Assembly: GCA_028710895.1 (NCBI GenBank)
Contig: JAQTTH010000010.1
Span: 62,001 to 126,000 of the forward strand
Reading direction: 5' to 3'
From: Paludibacter sp.
Lineage (GTDB): Bacteria > Bacteroidota > Bacteroidia > Bacteroidales > Paludibacteraceae
Length of the DNA stretch: 64,000 nt
Below are positions 1-9,022 of the stretch, in pieces. Position 1 is the stretch's first letter. The number at the start of each line of letters is the position of its first letter. The notes under the pieces were generated by a model. That model did not search any database. It was not told the origin of the DNA and saw nothing but the letters and a program-made list of their open reading frames with translations. The translations under genes and the position numbers were made by a program.

Positions 1-198
1 CTGGCATTTACTTTGTCGGACAGAGAACGCGATATAGTAAAAAAATTCTTTGGTATTGGTGTGGCTGAAATGACACTCGAAGAAATTGGCGACGAATTTG
101 GTTTGACACGCGAACGCGTTCGTCAGATTAAAGAAAAAGCGATTCGTAAATTGAGACCAAACGCTAAAAGCAAATTATTAAAAGGATTTTTGGGATAA
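1..198 (+). CDS. rpoD: RNA polymerase primary sigma factor, C-terminal fragment
   Basis: The reading frame is open from the first base of the window and ends at a TAA at 196-198, so only the last 65 or so codons are present. The fragment is sigma region 4: the helix-turn-helix that reads the -35-like element is visible as [20 protein letters not shown], followed by the basic tail KAIRKLR that is typical of group 1 sigma factors. It recruits core RNA polymerase to housekeeping promoters. The short tail ending LLKGFLG fits the Bacteroidetes RpoD type, but a group 2 sigma factor cannot be excluded from this fragment. It converges on icd, with a shared terminator between them. Confidence 0.9.
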   Translation: MAFTLSDRERDIVKKFFGIGVAEMTLEEIGDEFGLTRERVRQIKEKAIRKLRPNAKSKLLKGFLG

Positions 199-225
199 TC
201 GGAATGATAGTACGATTTTTCTAAA

Positions 226-266
226 ACATAAAAGGAGCAACTTCATTGAAGTTGCTCCTTTTATGT
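226..266. terminator. Bidirectional terminator between rpoD and icd
   Basis: A perfect 19-bp inverted repeat (arms 226-244 and 248-266, 3-nt loop) has A-rich and T-rich outer ends. It lies between convergent genes and can end transcription from either side. Confidence 0.85.
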
Positions 267-283
267 TGTGTAATCTTGATTGA

Positions 284-1507
284 TTAACCCAGTTTTACAT
301 CCAGATTACGTTTTAATGCAGCTAAGAAACCTTCTGTACTCAGGTAGTTCTCACTGGTTACATTATCACCGTAAATCAATACTGCCAAATCCTTTGTCAT
401 TTCGCCGGATTCAACAGTTTCAATACAAACCTGTTCCAGTTTTTCGCAGAAGTTTTGCAATTCAGCATTACCGTCCAGTTTGGCGCGGTGCATCAAACCA
501 CGGGTCCACGCAAAGATAGACGCAATCGGATTGGTTGAAGTTGATTTGCCTTGTTGGTGTTGACGGTAGTGACGGGTTACAGTCCCGTGAGCTGCCTCAG
601 CTTCCACTGTTTTGCCATCAGGCGTAACAAGTACTGAAGACATCAAACCAAGGGAACCAAAGCCCTGTGCAACGGTGTCAGACTGAACGTCGCCGTCGTA
701 GTTTTTACAAGCCCACACAAATCCACCGTTCCATTTCATACACGAAGCCACCATGTCGTCGATCAGACGGTGCTCGTAAGTAATTCCTGCTTCTTTGAAT
801 GCAGCCTGGAATTCTTTTTCGTATACTTCCTGGAAAATATCTTTGAAACGTCCGTCGTAAGCTTTCAGAATGGTGTTTTTAGTAGAAAGATACAATGGCC
901 ATTTTTTCTCCAAAGCAACCTGGAACGATGAACGAGCAAATCCATAGATAGATTCGTCGGTATTGTACATGGTCATTGCCACGCCATCGCCTTCGAAGTT
1001 ATATACTTCCCATTCTTTTGTTTCGCCGGCTTCGTTGGTAAAGGTCATTTTCAATGTTCCTTTGCCTTTGATAACGGTGTCGGTAGCTTTGTATTGATCA
1101 CCAAAAGCATGACGACCAATAACGATAGGTTTTGTCCAGCCTTGTACGTAACGTGGCACGTTGCTCATTACAATCGGTTCGCGAAAAACAGTTCCACCAA
1201 TGATGTTACGGATAGTTCCGTTTGGCGATTTCCACATTTTTTTCAAACCGAACTCTTCTACACGTGCTTCGTCGGGTGTGATAGTGGCACATTTAATACC
1301 TACATTGTATTTGTTGATTGCATTTGCCGAATCAATAGTTACCTGATCGTTTGTCAAGTCACGATTTTCAATACTCAAATCGTAATATTTGATGTCTAAG
1401 TCGAGATAAGGGAGAATAAGTTGTTCCTTGATAAATGCCCAGATAATACGGGTCATTTCATCTCCATCAAGTTCAACAACCGGATTTTGTACTTTAATTT
1501 TGCTCAT
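284..1507 (-). CDS. icd: NADP-dependent isocitrate dehydrogenase, eukaryotic-like dimeric type
   Basis: Converts isocitrate and NADP+ to 2-oxoglutarate, CO2 and NADPH in the cytoplasm. At 407 residues it has the length and sequence style of the homodimeric IDH1/IDH2 class rather than the E. coli Icd class. Substrate-site residues are in place: KSPNGTIRN around 93-101 and [13 protein letters not shown] at 131-143, where Arg132 corresponds to the well-known IDH1 Arg132. The metal-binding segment [20 protein letters not shown] and the NADP-loop motif HGTVTRHYR are also present. It is the last gene of an acn-gltA-icd operon on the minus strand, 95 bp after gltA, and ends at the shared terminator. 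The start is ATG. Confidence 0.95.
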   Translation of the reverse strand: MSKIKVQNPVVELDGDEMTRIIWAFIKEQLILPYLDLDIKYYDLSIENRDLTNDQVTIDSANAINKYNVGIKCATITPDEARVEEFGLKKMWKSPNGTIRNIIGGTVFREPIVMSNVPRYVQGWTKPIVIGRHAFGDQYKATDTVIKGKGTLKMTFTNEAGETKEWEVYNFEGDGVAMTMYNTDESIYGFARSSFQVALEKKWPLYLSTKNTILKAYDGRFKDIFQEVYEKEFQAAFKEAGITYEHRLIDDMVASCMKWNGGFVWACKNYDGDVQSDTVAQGFGSLGLMSSVLVTPDGKTVEAEAAHGTVTRHYRQHQQGKSTSTNPIASIFAWTRGLMHRAKLDGNAELQNFCEKLEQVCIETVESGEMTKDLAVLIYGDNVTSENYLSTEGFLAALKRNLDVKLG

Positions 1508-1530
1508 ATGGTTAGTCTATTGACAACAGT

Positions 1531-1585
1531 CAACGGACAACAGTGAAATCTGATATTGAGTCAGGTTCTGAACTGTTGTCCGTTG
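1531..1585. repeat. Intergenic inverted repeat between gltA and icd
   Basis: Fourteen-base arms at 1531-1544 and 1572-1585 (caacggacaacagt and its complement) enclose a 27-nt loop. Further partly matching copies of the gacaacagt motif lie beside them. It fills most of the 95-bp gap inside the operon. It lacks a T-run on the minus strand, so mRNA processing or a dispersed repeat fits better than termination. Confidence 0.5.
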
Positions 1586-1602
1586 TCTATAGTCTAATTA
1601 AT

Positions 1603-2958
1603 TTATCTGTCTTTCAATGGGATAAACTCTTTACGTTCTCCAACATTTTTGTAAGCAGGACGAATGATACGTTTGCTGGCGAAGTTCAATTCTTCGATAC
1701 GGTGTGCAGCCCAACCTGTAACACGCGACATGGCAAACATGGGTGTATAAATTTCTTTCGGAAGGCCAAGTGCTTCATAAACAAAGCCTGAGTAGAAATC
1801 GACGTTTGTACAAACTTGTTTGCCAATTCCGTCACCTTTGAATGTCATGAAAGCATTTACAGAACGTTCGTCTAACAATTCAAGAAAGGCAAATTCTTTT
1901 TCAAGACCTTTTTCATGAGCCATTTTACGAGCCATTTCTTTTAGCAATAATGCACGTGGATCAGAGATGGTGTATACAGCGTGACCGATACCATAAATTA
2001 AACCGCTCTTATTATATGCTTCTTTGTTCAGCATTTTCTTTAGATAAGCATCAATTTCTTTTACGTTTGTCCAGTCTTTAATGGCTGTTTTCAGGTGATT
2101 GAACATGTCAATTACCTTGATGTTTGCACCACCGTGAAGTGGACCTTTCAACGAACCAATACCGGCTGCAATAGCAGAATAGGTATCAGTCAGTGTTGAA
2201 CTTACTACGCGAACAGAGAATGTAGAGTTATTACCACCACCGTGATCGGCATGAAGAATCAAAGTAAGGTCGAGCAATTTTACATCTAATTCAGTATAGT
2301 TGTTCGGACCTTTCATCATATACAGGAAGTTTTCTGCGTATGACATATCTTCGTTCGGGTGACGAATGTGTAACGAGCGCCCTTGTTGACTGTGGCGAAG
2401 AATATTGAAAGCATAAGCTACGATGGTAGGGAACTTAGCAATCAAATCGATAGACTGACGAATCAGGTTATCACGTGAAATATCATCCGGATTTGGATCG
2501 AAAGTGTATAATTCCAATACGCTGCGAGCCAAAATATTCATAATTTCCTGTCCTTCCAGGTCAATGATGTTCATGGTAGCTTTTTGAGCCAATGCCATGC
2601 TTTCAACCAAAATTCTTGAGAAAATTTTCAATTCTTCTGCATCGGGTAAATACCCAGCCAACAAAAGAAAAGCAGTTTCTTCGAATCCCAAACGGTCTTC
2701 CTTTATCAAGCCATGAACTAAGTCTTCAACGTCCAATCCACGATAAAACAGTTTGCCCGGAACAGCTTTTAAACCTCCTTCAGGTAGTTTTTCGTAACCA
2801 ACAACATCACCCACTTTTGTCAAACCAACTAACACACCCGAGTGGTCTTCGTTACGTAAACCACGTTTCACGTTGAGTTGCGTAAACAAATCCTTGTCAA
2901 TCCGACTGGTAGTTTTAATCGTTTCCGATAATTTGTAAATTAAATAATCCCTTTCCAT
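1603..2958 (-). CDS. gltA: Citrate synthase (citrate/2-methylcitrate synthase family)
   Basis: Condenses acetyl-CoA and oxaloacetate to citrate. The 451-residue protein carries the family's conserved histidines in GPLHGGAN and GIGHAVYTISDPRA, the preceding HADHGGGNNSTFSVRVV segment, and the catalytic aspartate in NVDFYSGFVYEALGLP. An N-terminal extension of about 50 residues before the fold is usual for the Bacteroidetes form. The start is ATG (MERDYLIYKL). It lies between acn (49 bp upstream) and icd (95 bp downstream) in one operon, so the three enzymes together make 2-oxoglutarate. Activity on propionyl-CoA, as in methylcitrate synthases, cannot be ruled out from sequence, but the context favours citrate. 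Confidence 0.92.
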   Translation of the reverse strand: MERDYLIYKLSETIKTTSRIDKDLFTQLNVKRGLRNEDHSGVLVGLTKVGDVVGYEKLPEGGLKAVPGKLFYRGLDVEDLVHGLIKEDRLGFEETAFLLLAGYLPDAEELKIFSRILVESMALAQKATMNIIDLEGQEIMNILARSVLELYTFDPNPDDISRDNLIRQSIDLIAKFPTIVAYAFNILRHSQQGRSLHIRHPNEDMSYAENFLYMMKGPNNYTELDVKLLDLTLILHADHGGGNNSTFSVRVVSSTLTDTYSAIAAGIGSLKGPLHGGANIKVIDMFNHLKTAIKDWTNVKEIDAYLKKMLNKEAYNKSGLIYGIGHAVYTISDPRALLLKEMARKMAHEKGLEKEFAFLELLDERSVNAFMTFKGDGIGKQVCTNVDFYSGFVYEALGLPKEIYTPMFAMSRVTGWAAHRIEELNFASKRIIRPAYKNVGERKEFIPLKDR

Positions 2959-3007
2959 GCACTTCGATTTTGTATTGTTTTTTTATTTTATATTTTTATT
3001 TCTTCTA

Positions 3008-5260
3008 TTAAACCAGACCATTCAATGCGCTACCCGCTTTAAACCACTCAATCTGCGCATTATTATAAGTGTGAATTGCCTCAAATTGTTCACTGGTTCC
3101 GTCACTATGTTTCAACTCAATTACAAGATTTTTGCCCGGAGTGAAAGTTGTTAGTCCGAGAATGCTGATTTTATCGTTTTCGCGTACTTTTTCGTAGTCA
3201 TTTTTATCGGCAAAAGTAAGAGCCAGCATACCTTGTTTTTTCAGGTTTGTTTCGTGAATACGGGCAAAGGATTTTACCAGAATTGCTTTTACATTCAGGA
3301 AGCGTGGCTCCATGGCAGCGTGTTCGCGGCTTGAGCCTTCACCGTAGTTTTCTTCGGCCACAACCACCGAACCAATACCCTGAGATTTGAATTTACGGGC
3401 CAAAGCCGGTACAGCAGAATATTCGCCTGTTTCAGGGTCGAGAACAGTGTTTGTTTTGTTGTTGAATATGTTTACAGCACCAATAAGCATGTTATCGGAA
3501 ATGTTATCCAGGTGACCGCGGAATTTCAACCACGGACCAGCCATCGAAATGTGGTCGGTTGTACATTTTCCGGTAGCTTTAATCAGCAACGGTTGTTCAA
3601 TGTAGTCTTTGCCATCCCATGCCGCAAAAGGCTGAAGGATTTGAAGGCGTTTTGAATCGGGGCTTACGGTAACTTCCACTTTGCTGCCATCGGCAACGGG
3701 AGCAATGAAACCTGCGTCTTCTACAGCATAACCTTTTATTGGCAATTCGTATCCCGAAGGTTCTGTCAGTTTTACCTGTTCGCCTTTGTCGTTGGTTAAT
3801 GTGTCTTTCAACGGATTGAAGCACAAATCGCCGGCAACAGTCAATGCAGCTACCACTTCGGGTGAGCCGATAAATGTATGTGTATTGGGGTTGCCATCGG
3901 CACGTTTTGCAAAGTTGCGGTTGAACGATGTGATGATGGAGTTTGCACGCTCAGGATTGTCGGTTTCGCGTTTCCACTGACCGATACATGGTCCGCAGGC
4001 ATTAGCCATAACGATACCACCAACTGATTCGAATTCAGCCAACACGCCATCGCGCTCTGCTGTGTAACGAACCTGCTCCGAACCCGGATTGATAATGAAT
4101 TGTGCCTGTACTTTTAGTCCGTCTTCTTTGGCTTTTTTTACCACCGAAGCAGCGCGGGTCAAATCTTCGTACGAAGAGTTGGTACATGAGCCAATCAGGC
4201 CCACTTCCATTTTTTGAGGATAGCCTTTTTCTTTTACAGCTTTGGCAAATTCCGAAATAGGATAAGCCAAATCGGGGGTGAAAGGCCCGTTGATATACGG
4301 TTCGAGTTCGCTCAGATTGATTTCAATCAGGCGGTCGTAATATAATTCAGGATTTGCAACAACTTCGGCGTCGGCTTGCAGGTGAGCTGCATTTTTCAGA
4401 GCCAGTTCGGCTACAGAGCTACGGCCTGTTGCTTTGAGATAATCGGCTGATTTAGCATCGAATGGGAAAACTGAGGTAGTAGCACCCACTTCGGCACCCA
4501 TGTTACAGATAGTTCCTTTTCCGGTAGCTGATAACGATTCAACGCCTTCGCCGAAATATTCAATGACCGCATTGGTACCACCTTTTACTGTAAGTATGCC
4601 GGCAAGTTTCAAGATAACATCTTTTGGTGAAGCCCAGCCCGACAGTTTGCCGGTTAGTTTCACACCTATGATTTTTGGCATTTTCAGTTCCCAGGGCATT
4701 CCGGCCATTACGTCAACCGCATCGGCACCACCCACTCCAATGGCAATCATACCCATACCACCTGCATTTACAGTGTGCGAGTCGGTACCAATCATCATTC
4801 CGCCGGGGAAAGCATAGTTTTCGAAAACAACCTGATGAATAATCCCTGCACCCGGTTTCCAGAATCCGATTCCGAATTTGTTGGACACGGCACTCAAAAA
4901 GTCATATACTTCGCGGTTTGTTTCGTTAGCCGTTTTCAGGTCGGTTTCGGCCTTAATATGCGCCTGAATCAGGTGGTCGCAATGAACGGTTGAGGGAACA
5001 GCCACTGTTTTACGTCCTGAGTTCAGTAATTGTAACAGTGCCATTTGAGCTGTTGCATCCTGCATAGCTACACGGTCGGGCGAGAAGTTCACATAATCAG
5101 TTCCGCGTTCGTAACTTTTGATCGTTTCGTCGGCAGAAAGATGCGAATAAAGGATTTTCTCGGTAAGTGTAAGCGGACGTTGAAGTTTGCTTTTAATCTG
5201 ACTAATTTTTTCGGGTAGGGCAGCGTAGACACGCTCAATCATTTCTTCATCAAAAACCAT
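3008..5260 (-). CDS. acn: Aconitate hydratase, mitochondrial-like type
   Basis: Isomerises citrate to isocitrate using a [4Fe-4S] cluster. The 750-residue length matches mitochondrial-type aconitases rather than the longer AcnA/IRP type or AcnB. Cluster cysteines are visible in [14 protein letters not shown] and in [11 protein letters not shown] (CxxC). Other hallmarks are [14 protein letters not shown] near residue 158, [11 protein letters not shown], and the C-terminal swivel-domain motif [15 protein letters not shown]. It is the first gene of the acn-gltA-icd operon. A TAnnTTTG-type box about 40 bp upstream on the minus strand is a plausible promoter. Confidence 0.95.
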   Translation of the reverse strand: MVFDEEMIERVYAALPEKISQIKSKLQRPLTLTEKILYSHLSADETIKSYERGTDYVNFSPDRVAMQDATAQMALLQLLNSGRKTVAVPSTVHCDHLIQAHIKAETDLKTANETNREVYDFLSAVSNKFGIGFWKPGAGIIHQVVFENYAFPGGMMIGTDSHTVNAGGMGMIAIGVGGADAVDVMAGMPWELKMPKIIGVKLTGKLSGWASPKDVILKLAGILTVKGGTNAVIEYFGEGVESLSATGKGTICNMGAEVGATTSVFPFDAKSADYLKATGRSSVAELALKNAAHLQADAEVVANPELYYDRLIEINLSELEPYINGPFTPDLAYPISEFAKAVKEKGYPQKMEVGLIGSCTNSSYEDLTRAASVVKKAKEDGLKVQAQFIINPGSEQVRYTAERDGVLAEFESVGGIVMANACGPCIGQWKRETDNPERANSIITSFNRNFAKRADGNPNTHTFIGSPEVVAALTVAGDLCFNPLKDTLTNDKGEQVKLTEPSGYELPIKGYAVEDAGFIAPVADGSKVEVTVSPDSKRLQILQPFAAWDGKDYIEQPLLIKATGKCTTDHISMAGPWLKFRGHLDNISDNMLIGAVNIFNNKTNTVLDPETGEYSAVPALARKFKSQGIGSVVVAEENYGEGSSREHAAMEPRFLNVKAILVKSFARIHETNLKKQGMLALTFADKNDYEKVRENDKISILGLTTFTPGKNLVIELKHSDGTSEQFEAIHTYNNAQIEWFKAGSALNGLV

Positions 5261-5299
5261 AATTTTGTATTTTTAATCAACTTGTAATTATTTCAAGGA

Positions 5300-5307
5300 C
5301 AAATATA
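5300..5307 (-). promoter_or_regulatory. Putative -7 box of the acn-gltA-icd operon
   Basis: TATATTTG on the minus strand matches the Bacteroidetes -7 consensus TAnnTTTG and would give a leader of roughly 35 nt before acn. No clear -33 TTTG was seen. Confidence 0.45.
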
Positions 5308-5632
5308 ATAAAAAATAAGCCTGTTGGGTGACTTCAGACCATATTTTAATTTTTAAACAAATGTTTATGCAAAAAGTTCAACCAATTTTGTGAAAAAGCA
5401 GGCAAATAAACGGCTTTTATGCAGTCGTGACTTCTTTATACAAAAAATAGTGTATAAAAATGTAGTAAATGGACTGATATATATCGAATATTCATAAAAG
5501 GGAATCTTTATAAATAAATTGCCAGAATTTATTTTGTGTTGCTTCTGCCAATCATTGAATGTTTTTTACCGCATTATGTTCAAAGCTAGCGGGTAATTTC
5601 ACAAATTTGTTTTTCGACAACGGAATTTTCAT
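5308..5632. other. Divergent intergenic region, nothing further recognised
   Basis: AT-rich spacer between the divergent acn and plsC genes. I see no ORF with coding character, no RNA gene and no strong hairpin apart from the two flanking promoter boxes. Confidence 0.5.
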
Positions 5633-5640
5633 TATTTTTG
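5633..5640 (+). promoter_or_regulatory. Putative -7 box for the plsC-like gene
   Basis: TATTTTTG fits TAnnTTTG, with a TTTG at 5606-5609 as a possible -33 (spacer 23, longer than the usual 19-21). Transcription would start about 10 nt before the ATG at 5657. Confidence 0.45.
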
Positions 5641-5656
5641 CAGAAAATTTCTGTTT

Positions 5657-6388
5657 ATGCAAAAAATACTTTCATATCCGCTCTCGCTTATAACGTACAC
5701 GTTGTTTTTGTTTTTCATTTGTTTGTTTCAACCGATACAATACATTTGCCTGAATGTGTTTGGTTACCAGGCGCACAAAAAAAGTGTAGATATTCTCAAC
5801 TTTTTCCTGATAAATACCTTGTTGGCTACGCTCAATACGGCCTCGGTTGAATTCAGAGCTGAAGTGCCGGAAGGTAAACCGCTCATTTTTGTGTCAAACC
5901 ATCAGGGAACATTCGACATTATCGGGATGGCCTGGTTGCTACGCAAATACCATTTGAAATATGTAAGTAAAATTGAGTTAGGGAAGGGCATACCGAGTGT
6001 TTCGTATAATCTGAAACACGGTGGATCGGTGCTTATCGACCGGAAAGACCCCAAACAGGCTTTGCCACAATTGAAAAAATTGGCTGAATATATTCAAACG
6101 AACAAACGCACGGCTGTTATCTACCCCGAAGGAACCCGGTCGCGGGACGGTAAACCCGGAACTTTTGCTCCAAACGGATTGAAGATTCTGTGTAAATATG
6201 CGCCCGATGCATTGGTAGTGCCTATCACGATCAACAATTCGTGGAAAATATTCCGGTACGGCGGATTCCCGTTAGGTATCTGCAATCGCCTGCAATTTAT
6301 AGTTCACGAACCTATGGCTGTGAAGGATTACGATTTCAATACCTTGTTCGAAAAAACCGAGAAAGCCGTTGTTGGTGATATTGTTTGA
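5657..6388 (+). CDS. plsC: 1-acyl-sn-glycerol-3-phosphate acyltransferase
   Basis: Transfers an acyl chain to lysophosphatidic acid in phospholipid synthesis at the inner membrane. The 243-residue protein has the acyltransferase HX4D motif as NHQGTFDIIG near residue 81 and the substrate-binding motif YPEGTRSRDGK near 156. A hydrophobic N-terminal helix (about residues 8-30) anchors it. The ATG at 5657 is preferred over a start a few codons upstream in another frame, because it sits just downstream of the -7 box and opens the frame carrying the motifs. It stands alone and is followed by a large palindromic repeat. Confidence 0.88.
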   Translation: MQKILSYPLSLITYTLFLFFICLFQPIQYICLNVFGYQAHKKSVDILNFFLINTLLATLNTASVEFRAEVPEGKPLIFVSNHQGTFDIIGMAWLLRKYHLKYVSKIELGKGIPSVSYNLKHGGSVLIDRKDPKQALPQLKKLAEYIQTNKRTAVIYPEGTRSRDGKPGTFAPNGLKILCKYAPDALVVPITINNSWKIFRYGGFPLGICNRLQFIVHEPMAVKDYDFNTLFEKTEKAVVGDIV

Positions 6389-6390
6389 CC

Positions 6391-6575
6391 ACCCCTAACC
6401 CCTCCAAAGGAGGGGGATTTTTTTGATTTGATGATATCTAATTGGAAACGGGTTTCGCGATTTTTAATCGCGGTCAAATTGTTATATCCGCGATTAAAAA
6501 TCGCGAAACCCGGAAAAAATCAAGTCCCCTTTAGGAGAACCAACGGTCAGCGACCGAGGGGAGATAATTAGGGGT
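6391..6575. repeat. Nested palindromic intergenic repeat (copy 1)
   Basis: The gap between plsC and the pirin gene is almost wholly palindromic. A perfect 25-bp inverted repeat (arms 6449-6473 and 6488-6512, 14-nt loop) carries gggtttcgcgattttt. It is flanked by an outer layer made of acccctaa at 6391-6398 and ttaggggt at 6568-6575. The segment 6521-6575 recurs, inverted and nearly identical, at 10460-10513, and the inner arm recurs at the end of cusA (14853). No ORF is present. It could also terminate both convergent genes. Confidence 0.8.
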
Positions 6576-6577
6576 TT

Positions 6578-7474
6578 TTAATCCTCAAGATACCCGAACT
6601 TCCCGTTATTCCAATCGTCGTACGCATCCACAATTTCCTGTTTTGTGTTCATAACAAACGGTCCGTAGGGAACAATTGGTTCGTGAATTGGTTCGCCGCT
6701 CAGGATAAGTACAATCGCATCCCGGGTTGCTTCCATGTAGATATCCGTTCCGTCGTTGGCAAACAAAACGAAATGGTCGGTTTCAGCCGTTTTTTCGTTC
6801 ACAGTTACAGCTCCTTCAATTATTACGAAGCCGGTATTGTAAGTTTTGGGAAACGAGAAATGAACCTTTGCTCCTTTTTTCAAGCGGGCATTGTACATCT
6901 CAATGGGCGAGAAGGAGGATGCCGGGCCATGAGTGGCATTGAAATTACCGGCAATGACTTCCACTATCCCTTTTTCGTCGGGTAAAACAACCCTTCCAAA
7001 TTCATTGCGACTAATGGGTTGGTATTTGGGCTTACTCATTTTGTGTTTGGCCGGCAGGTTCACCCACAGTTGCACCATTTGAAACTCGCCACCGATTTTG
7101 CTCCATTCCGCTTCGTGATATTCCTTGTGCAAAATGCCCGAAGCAGCCGTCATCCATTGCACATCGCCCTCGCCAATTACGCCGGAATTGCCGGCACTAT
7201 CGTGGTGTGCCACTTTGCCTTTGTAGGCAATCGTCACCGTTTCAAATCCGCGATGCGGGTGTACACCAACGCCCCGGGGAGTGTCCGACGGTGGAAATTC
7301 AATTTTTGAACCATAGTCCATCAGGAAAAAAGGACTCATGCGTTGCAGGCCTATCTGCCCGTTGCCCGGGAAGAAATTGTGTACCCGAAAACCATCGCCA
7401 ACCATGTGGGCCGGAGGTGGTGGCAAAATTCGTTCTATCGATCTTAGTGTGTTCATAATTGTATGTTTTTTCAT
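6578..7474 (-). CDS. Pirin family protein
   Basis: Bicupin iron-binding protein. The metal ligands of the pirin N-terminal cupin are present as HPHRGFETV and, about 40 residues later, GILHKEYHE, matching the His-His-His-Glu set of human pirin. The segment HHDSAGNSGVIGEGDVQWM is a typical pirin stretch. Pirins have been described as quercetin dioxygenases and as redox-sensing regulators; which applies here is unknown. The protein has 298 residues from the first ATG; a second ATG six codons on (MNTLRSIERI) matches the usual start of the family and may be the true one. No operon partner; its upstream side abuts a gene remnant. Confidence 0.88.
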   Translation of the reverse strand: MKKHTIMNTLRSIERILPPPPAHMVGDGFRVHNFFPGNGQIGLQRMSPFFLMDYGSKIEFPPSDTPRGVGVHPHRGFETVTIAYKGKVAHHDSAGNSGVIGEGDVQWMTAASGILHKEYHEAEWSKIGGEFQMVQLWVNLPAKHKMSKPKYQPISRNEFGRVVLPDEKGIVEVIAGNFNATHGPASSFSPIEMYNARLKKGAKVHFSFPKTYNTGFVIIEGAVTVNEKTAETDHFVLFANDGTDIYMEATRDAIVLILSGEPIHEPIVPYGPFVMNTKQEIVDAYDDWNNGKFGYLED

Positions 7475-7477
7475 TAA

Positions 7478-7672
7478 AACAAACAGGAAGGTATTTGGTT
7501 CTGGAATTTATTGGCTGGAAACAATATTCTGCTTATCATTGTGGAAGGCGAAGCTGCTTATGCCGGTTTTGTAAAAGAACTGAACCAACGCATTGACGAA
7601 TATGATAATACGATTTCGATAAGACGTGCAAATGGAAAAAAATCAACAGATACTCCTGCCGAAGCAAAATAA
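7478..7672 (+). pseudogene. 3' remnant of a hypothetical gene (DUF6261-like)
   Basis: A frame of 64 codons runs from just after an in-frame TAA at 7475-7477 to TAA at 7670-7672 with no usable start codon. Its product looks like the end of a real protein, including FVKELNQRIDEYDNTI and the polar tail TDTPAEAK. It is followed by a well-formed terminator. This resembles the C-terminus of DUF6261-type Bacteroidetes proteins, a recollection I could not verify. The 5' part is missing and the fragment begins directly at the pirin start codon, which suggests a deletion or rearrangement junction there. Confidence 0.5.
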
Positions 7673-7684
7673 AATCATGAGAAT

Positions 7685-7713
7685 GAGCGCGGATGCGTGT
7701 TCGCGCTCTTTTT
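7685..7713 (+). terminator. Rho-independent terminator behind the gene remnant
   Basis: GC-rich stem gagcgcg/cgcgctc (7685-7691, 7702-7708) followed by a run of five T. It supports the idea that the preceding fragment is a true gene 3' end. Confidence 0.75.
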
Positions 7714-7768
7714 ATGTGCAATATGAATATATTTTTCACATAAATCAACTGAATTTAAAAAGAAGTAT

Positions 7769-7776
7769 TAACTTTG
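7769..7776 (+). promoter_or_regulatory. Putative -7 box for the OMP gene at 7828
   Basis: TAACTTTG fits TAnnTTTG and lies 51 bp before the ATG. No good -33 was found. Confidence 0.4.
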
Positions 7777-7827
7777 GAGTTGGAAAAGTGGAGTAGCGAG
7801 CAACTTTAGTAATAATCAATTTAGAGA

Positions 7828-8508
7828 ATGAGAGGAAAGAGAATAAATTTTAAAATAGCAGTCGTATTAATTGTAGCGTTGTTGTTGAGTGTTAACGCAA
7901 AAGCACAGGAAGTAAAGTACGGCATTATGGCAGGAATGAATTTAGTTAGTTTATCAATAAGTAATGCTTCAGGACTTGGTTTCCACTACGATAATTATTC
8001 AGGTATTACGTTTGGTGTTAATGGTGTTGTAGAATTTAGAAGTGATAGTTGGTGGGGAATTAGTTTGGAGCCTGGTTATATAAAAAAAGGTGGAGGACTT
8101 GATTTGACCTATTCAAAGCCTGGTTACAGATTTTTTTCCGACAATAGCAGATTGTATTCTAATATTGAGTTACCGGTTTTATTAAACATGGACTTAAATA
8201 GTAAGTTCTATTTATCTGCTGGGTTTGGCTTAGATTACACTTTGTCAAGTTCAATAAATAATCAATTCAGAGCTATTGCAGTTATGACTCCAGGACCTCC
8301 AAATTATGAACTATTAACTAATTTAGATCATAAACTCAGTTGTAGTACTATACTTGGTATAAGTTATAAATTCAACGACACATATAATATTTGTTTACGA
8401 TATAGTTTCGGTCTGACTAGACTAGCGGCTGTAAGTTTGATAGACAATGTAAGAAATTCAGTCTACGCCAACTATTTACAATTATCACTTAAATATAATA
8501 TTAACTAA
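7828..8508 (+). CDS. Outer-membrane beta-barrel protein (PorT-like porin family)
   Basis: Exported 226-residue protein with a signal peptide of about 26 residues ending NAKAQ. The mature part starts EVKYGIMAGMNLVSLS, the usual opening of the small Bacteroidetes outer-membrane barrel family. Alternating hydrophobic strands follow, for example GISLEPGYIKKGGG, KFYLSAGFGLDYTL and ICLRYSFGLTRL, and the end YLQLSLKYNIN is barrel-like. Its role is unknown. By eye the coding sequence is more AT-rich than the metal-resistance genes that follow, and it stands alone behind a terminator and promoter of its own. It may be a later insertion next to the gene remnant. Confidence 0.7.
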   Translation: MRGKRINFKIAVVLIVALLLSVNAKAQEVKYGIMAGMNLVSLSISNASGLGFHYDNYSGITFGVNGVVEFRSDSWWGISLEPGYIKKGGGLDLTYSKPGYRFFSDNSRLYSNIELPVLLNMDLNSKFYLSAGFGLDYTLSSSINNQFRAIAVMTPGPPNYELLTNLDHKLSCSTILGISYKFNDTYNICLRYSFGLTRLAAVSLIDNVRNSVYANYLQLSLKYNIN

Positions 8509-8652
8509 CTTTTCTCTATTATTTTACTCAAGTATAAAACAAAAGCAAGTCTTGTTCAAGCCTGATTAAAACGTCTCAATAGCTAATGGGATTGGAATAA
8601 ATACAGCGTGTGAATAGAGAAAGTTGGAATTTAAAAGGTATTTCACCATCTC

Positions 8653-8817
8653 TTATACTTCGTCCTTACTTCCTTCCGTTTCTTCTTCGGTACTGGTTTC
8701 GGCATTAAAGGTTTTAATTACCTCTTCTTTGTCTTTTTGGTTGCGGTAAACTAAGTAAATAACCAACGCAATTGCAGCCACTAAAATAATTCCGATGATA
8801 ATCCAATTTGTTTCCAT
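8653..8817 (-). CDS. Small single-pass membrane protein with acidic tail
   Basis: A 54-codon ORF that reads as a real gene: ATG at 8815-8817, then METNWIIIGIILVAAIALV as one transmembrane helix (residues 5-24), a positive Tyr/Arg/Asn/Gln/Lys stretch, and a Glu- and Thr-rich tail ending KDEV. The topology N-out with a cytoplasmic acidic tail follows from the positive residues after the helix. A TAnnTTTG-type box lies 22 bp upstream of the ATG on the same strand. It is divergent from the metal-resistance genes; I do not recognise a family and a link to metals is only positional. Confidence 0.6.
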   Translation of the reverse strand: METNWIIIGIILVAAIALVIYLVYRNQKDKEEVIKTFNAETSTEEETEGSKDEV

Positions 8818-8839
8818 GGTGTTTGTTTTGTTTGTGCTA

Positions 8840-8847
8840 CAAACCTA
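8840..8847 (-). promoter_or_regulatory. Putative -7 box for the 54-residue membrane protein
   Basis: TAGGTTTG on the minus strand fits TAnnTTTG; start of transcription would be about 16 nt before the ATG at 8817. Confidence 0.4.
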
Positions 8848-8977
8848 TATAATAATTGTTTCGAAGCCATTAAAATTGTATTACATTTATATGAAATCAA
8901 CTGGCACATTGTAAACGATTTGTACCAAATTACGAAACATTAACGTGTGCTTTGAGCGTTTGCCTGACTTTTTATTC

Positions 8978-8985
8978 TACTTTTG
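8978..8985 (+). promoter_or_regulatory. Putative promoter of the metal-resistance gene set
   Basis: TACTTTTG matches TAnnTTTG. Two TTTG sequences upstream (8951-8954 and 8959-8962) give spacers of 23 and 15, neither ideal. It precedes the first gene of the set (9023). Confidence 0.45.
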
Positions 8986-9022
8986 CCCCAACTATTTCAG
9001 TATTCAGTTGTTTTAAAGCTAA

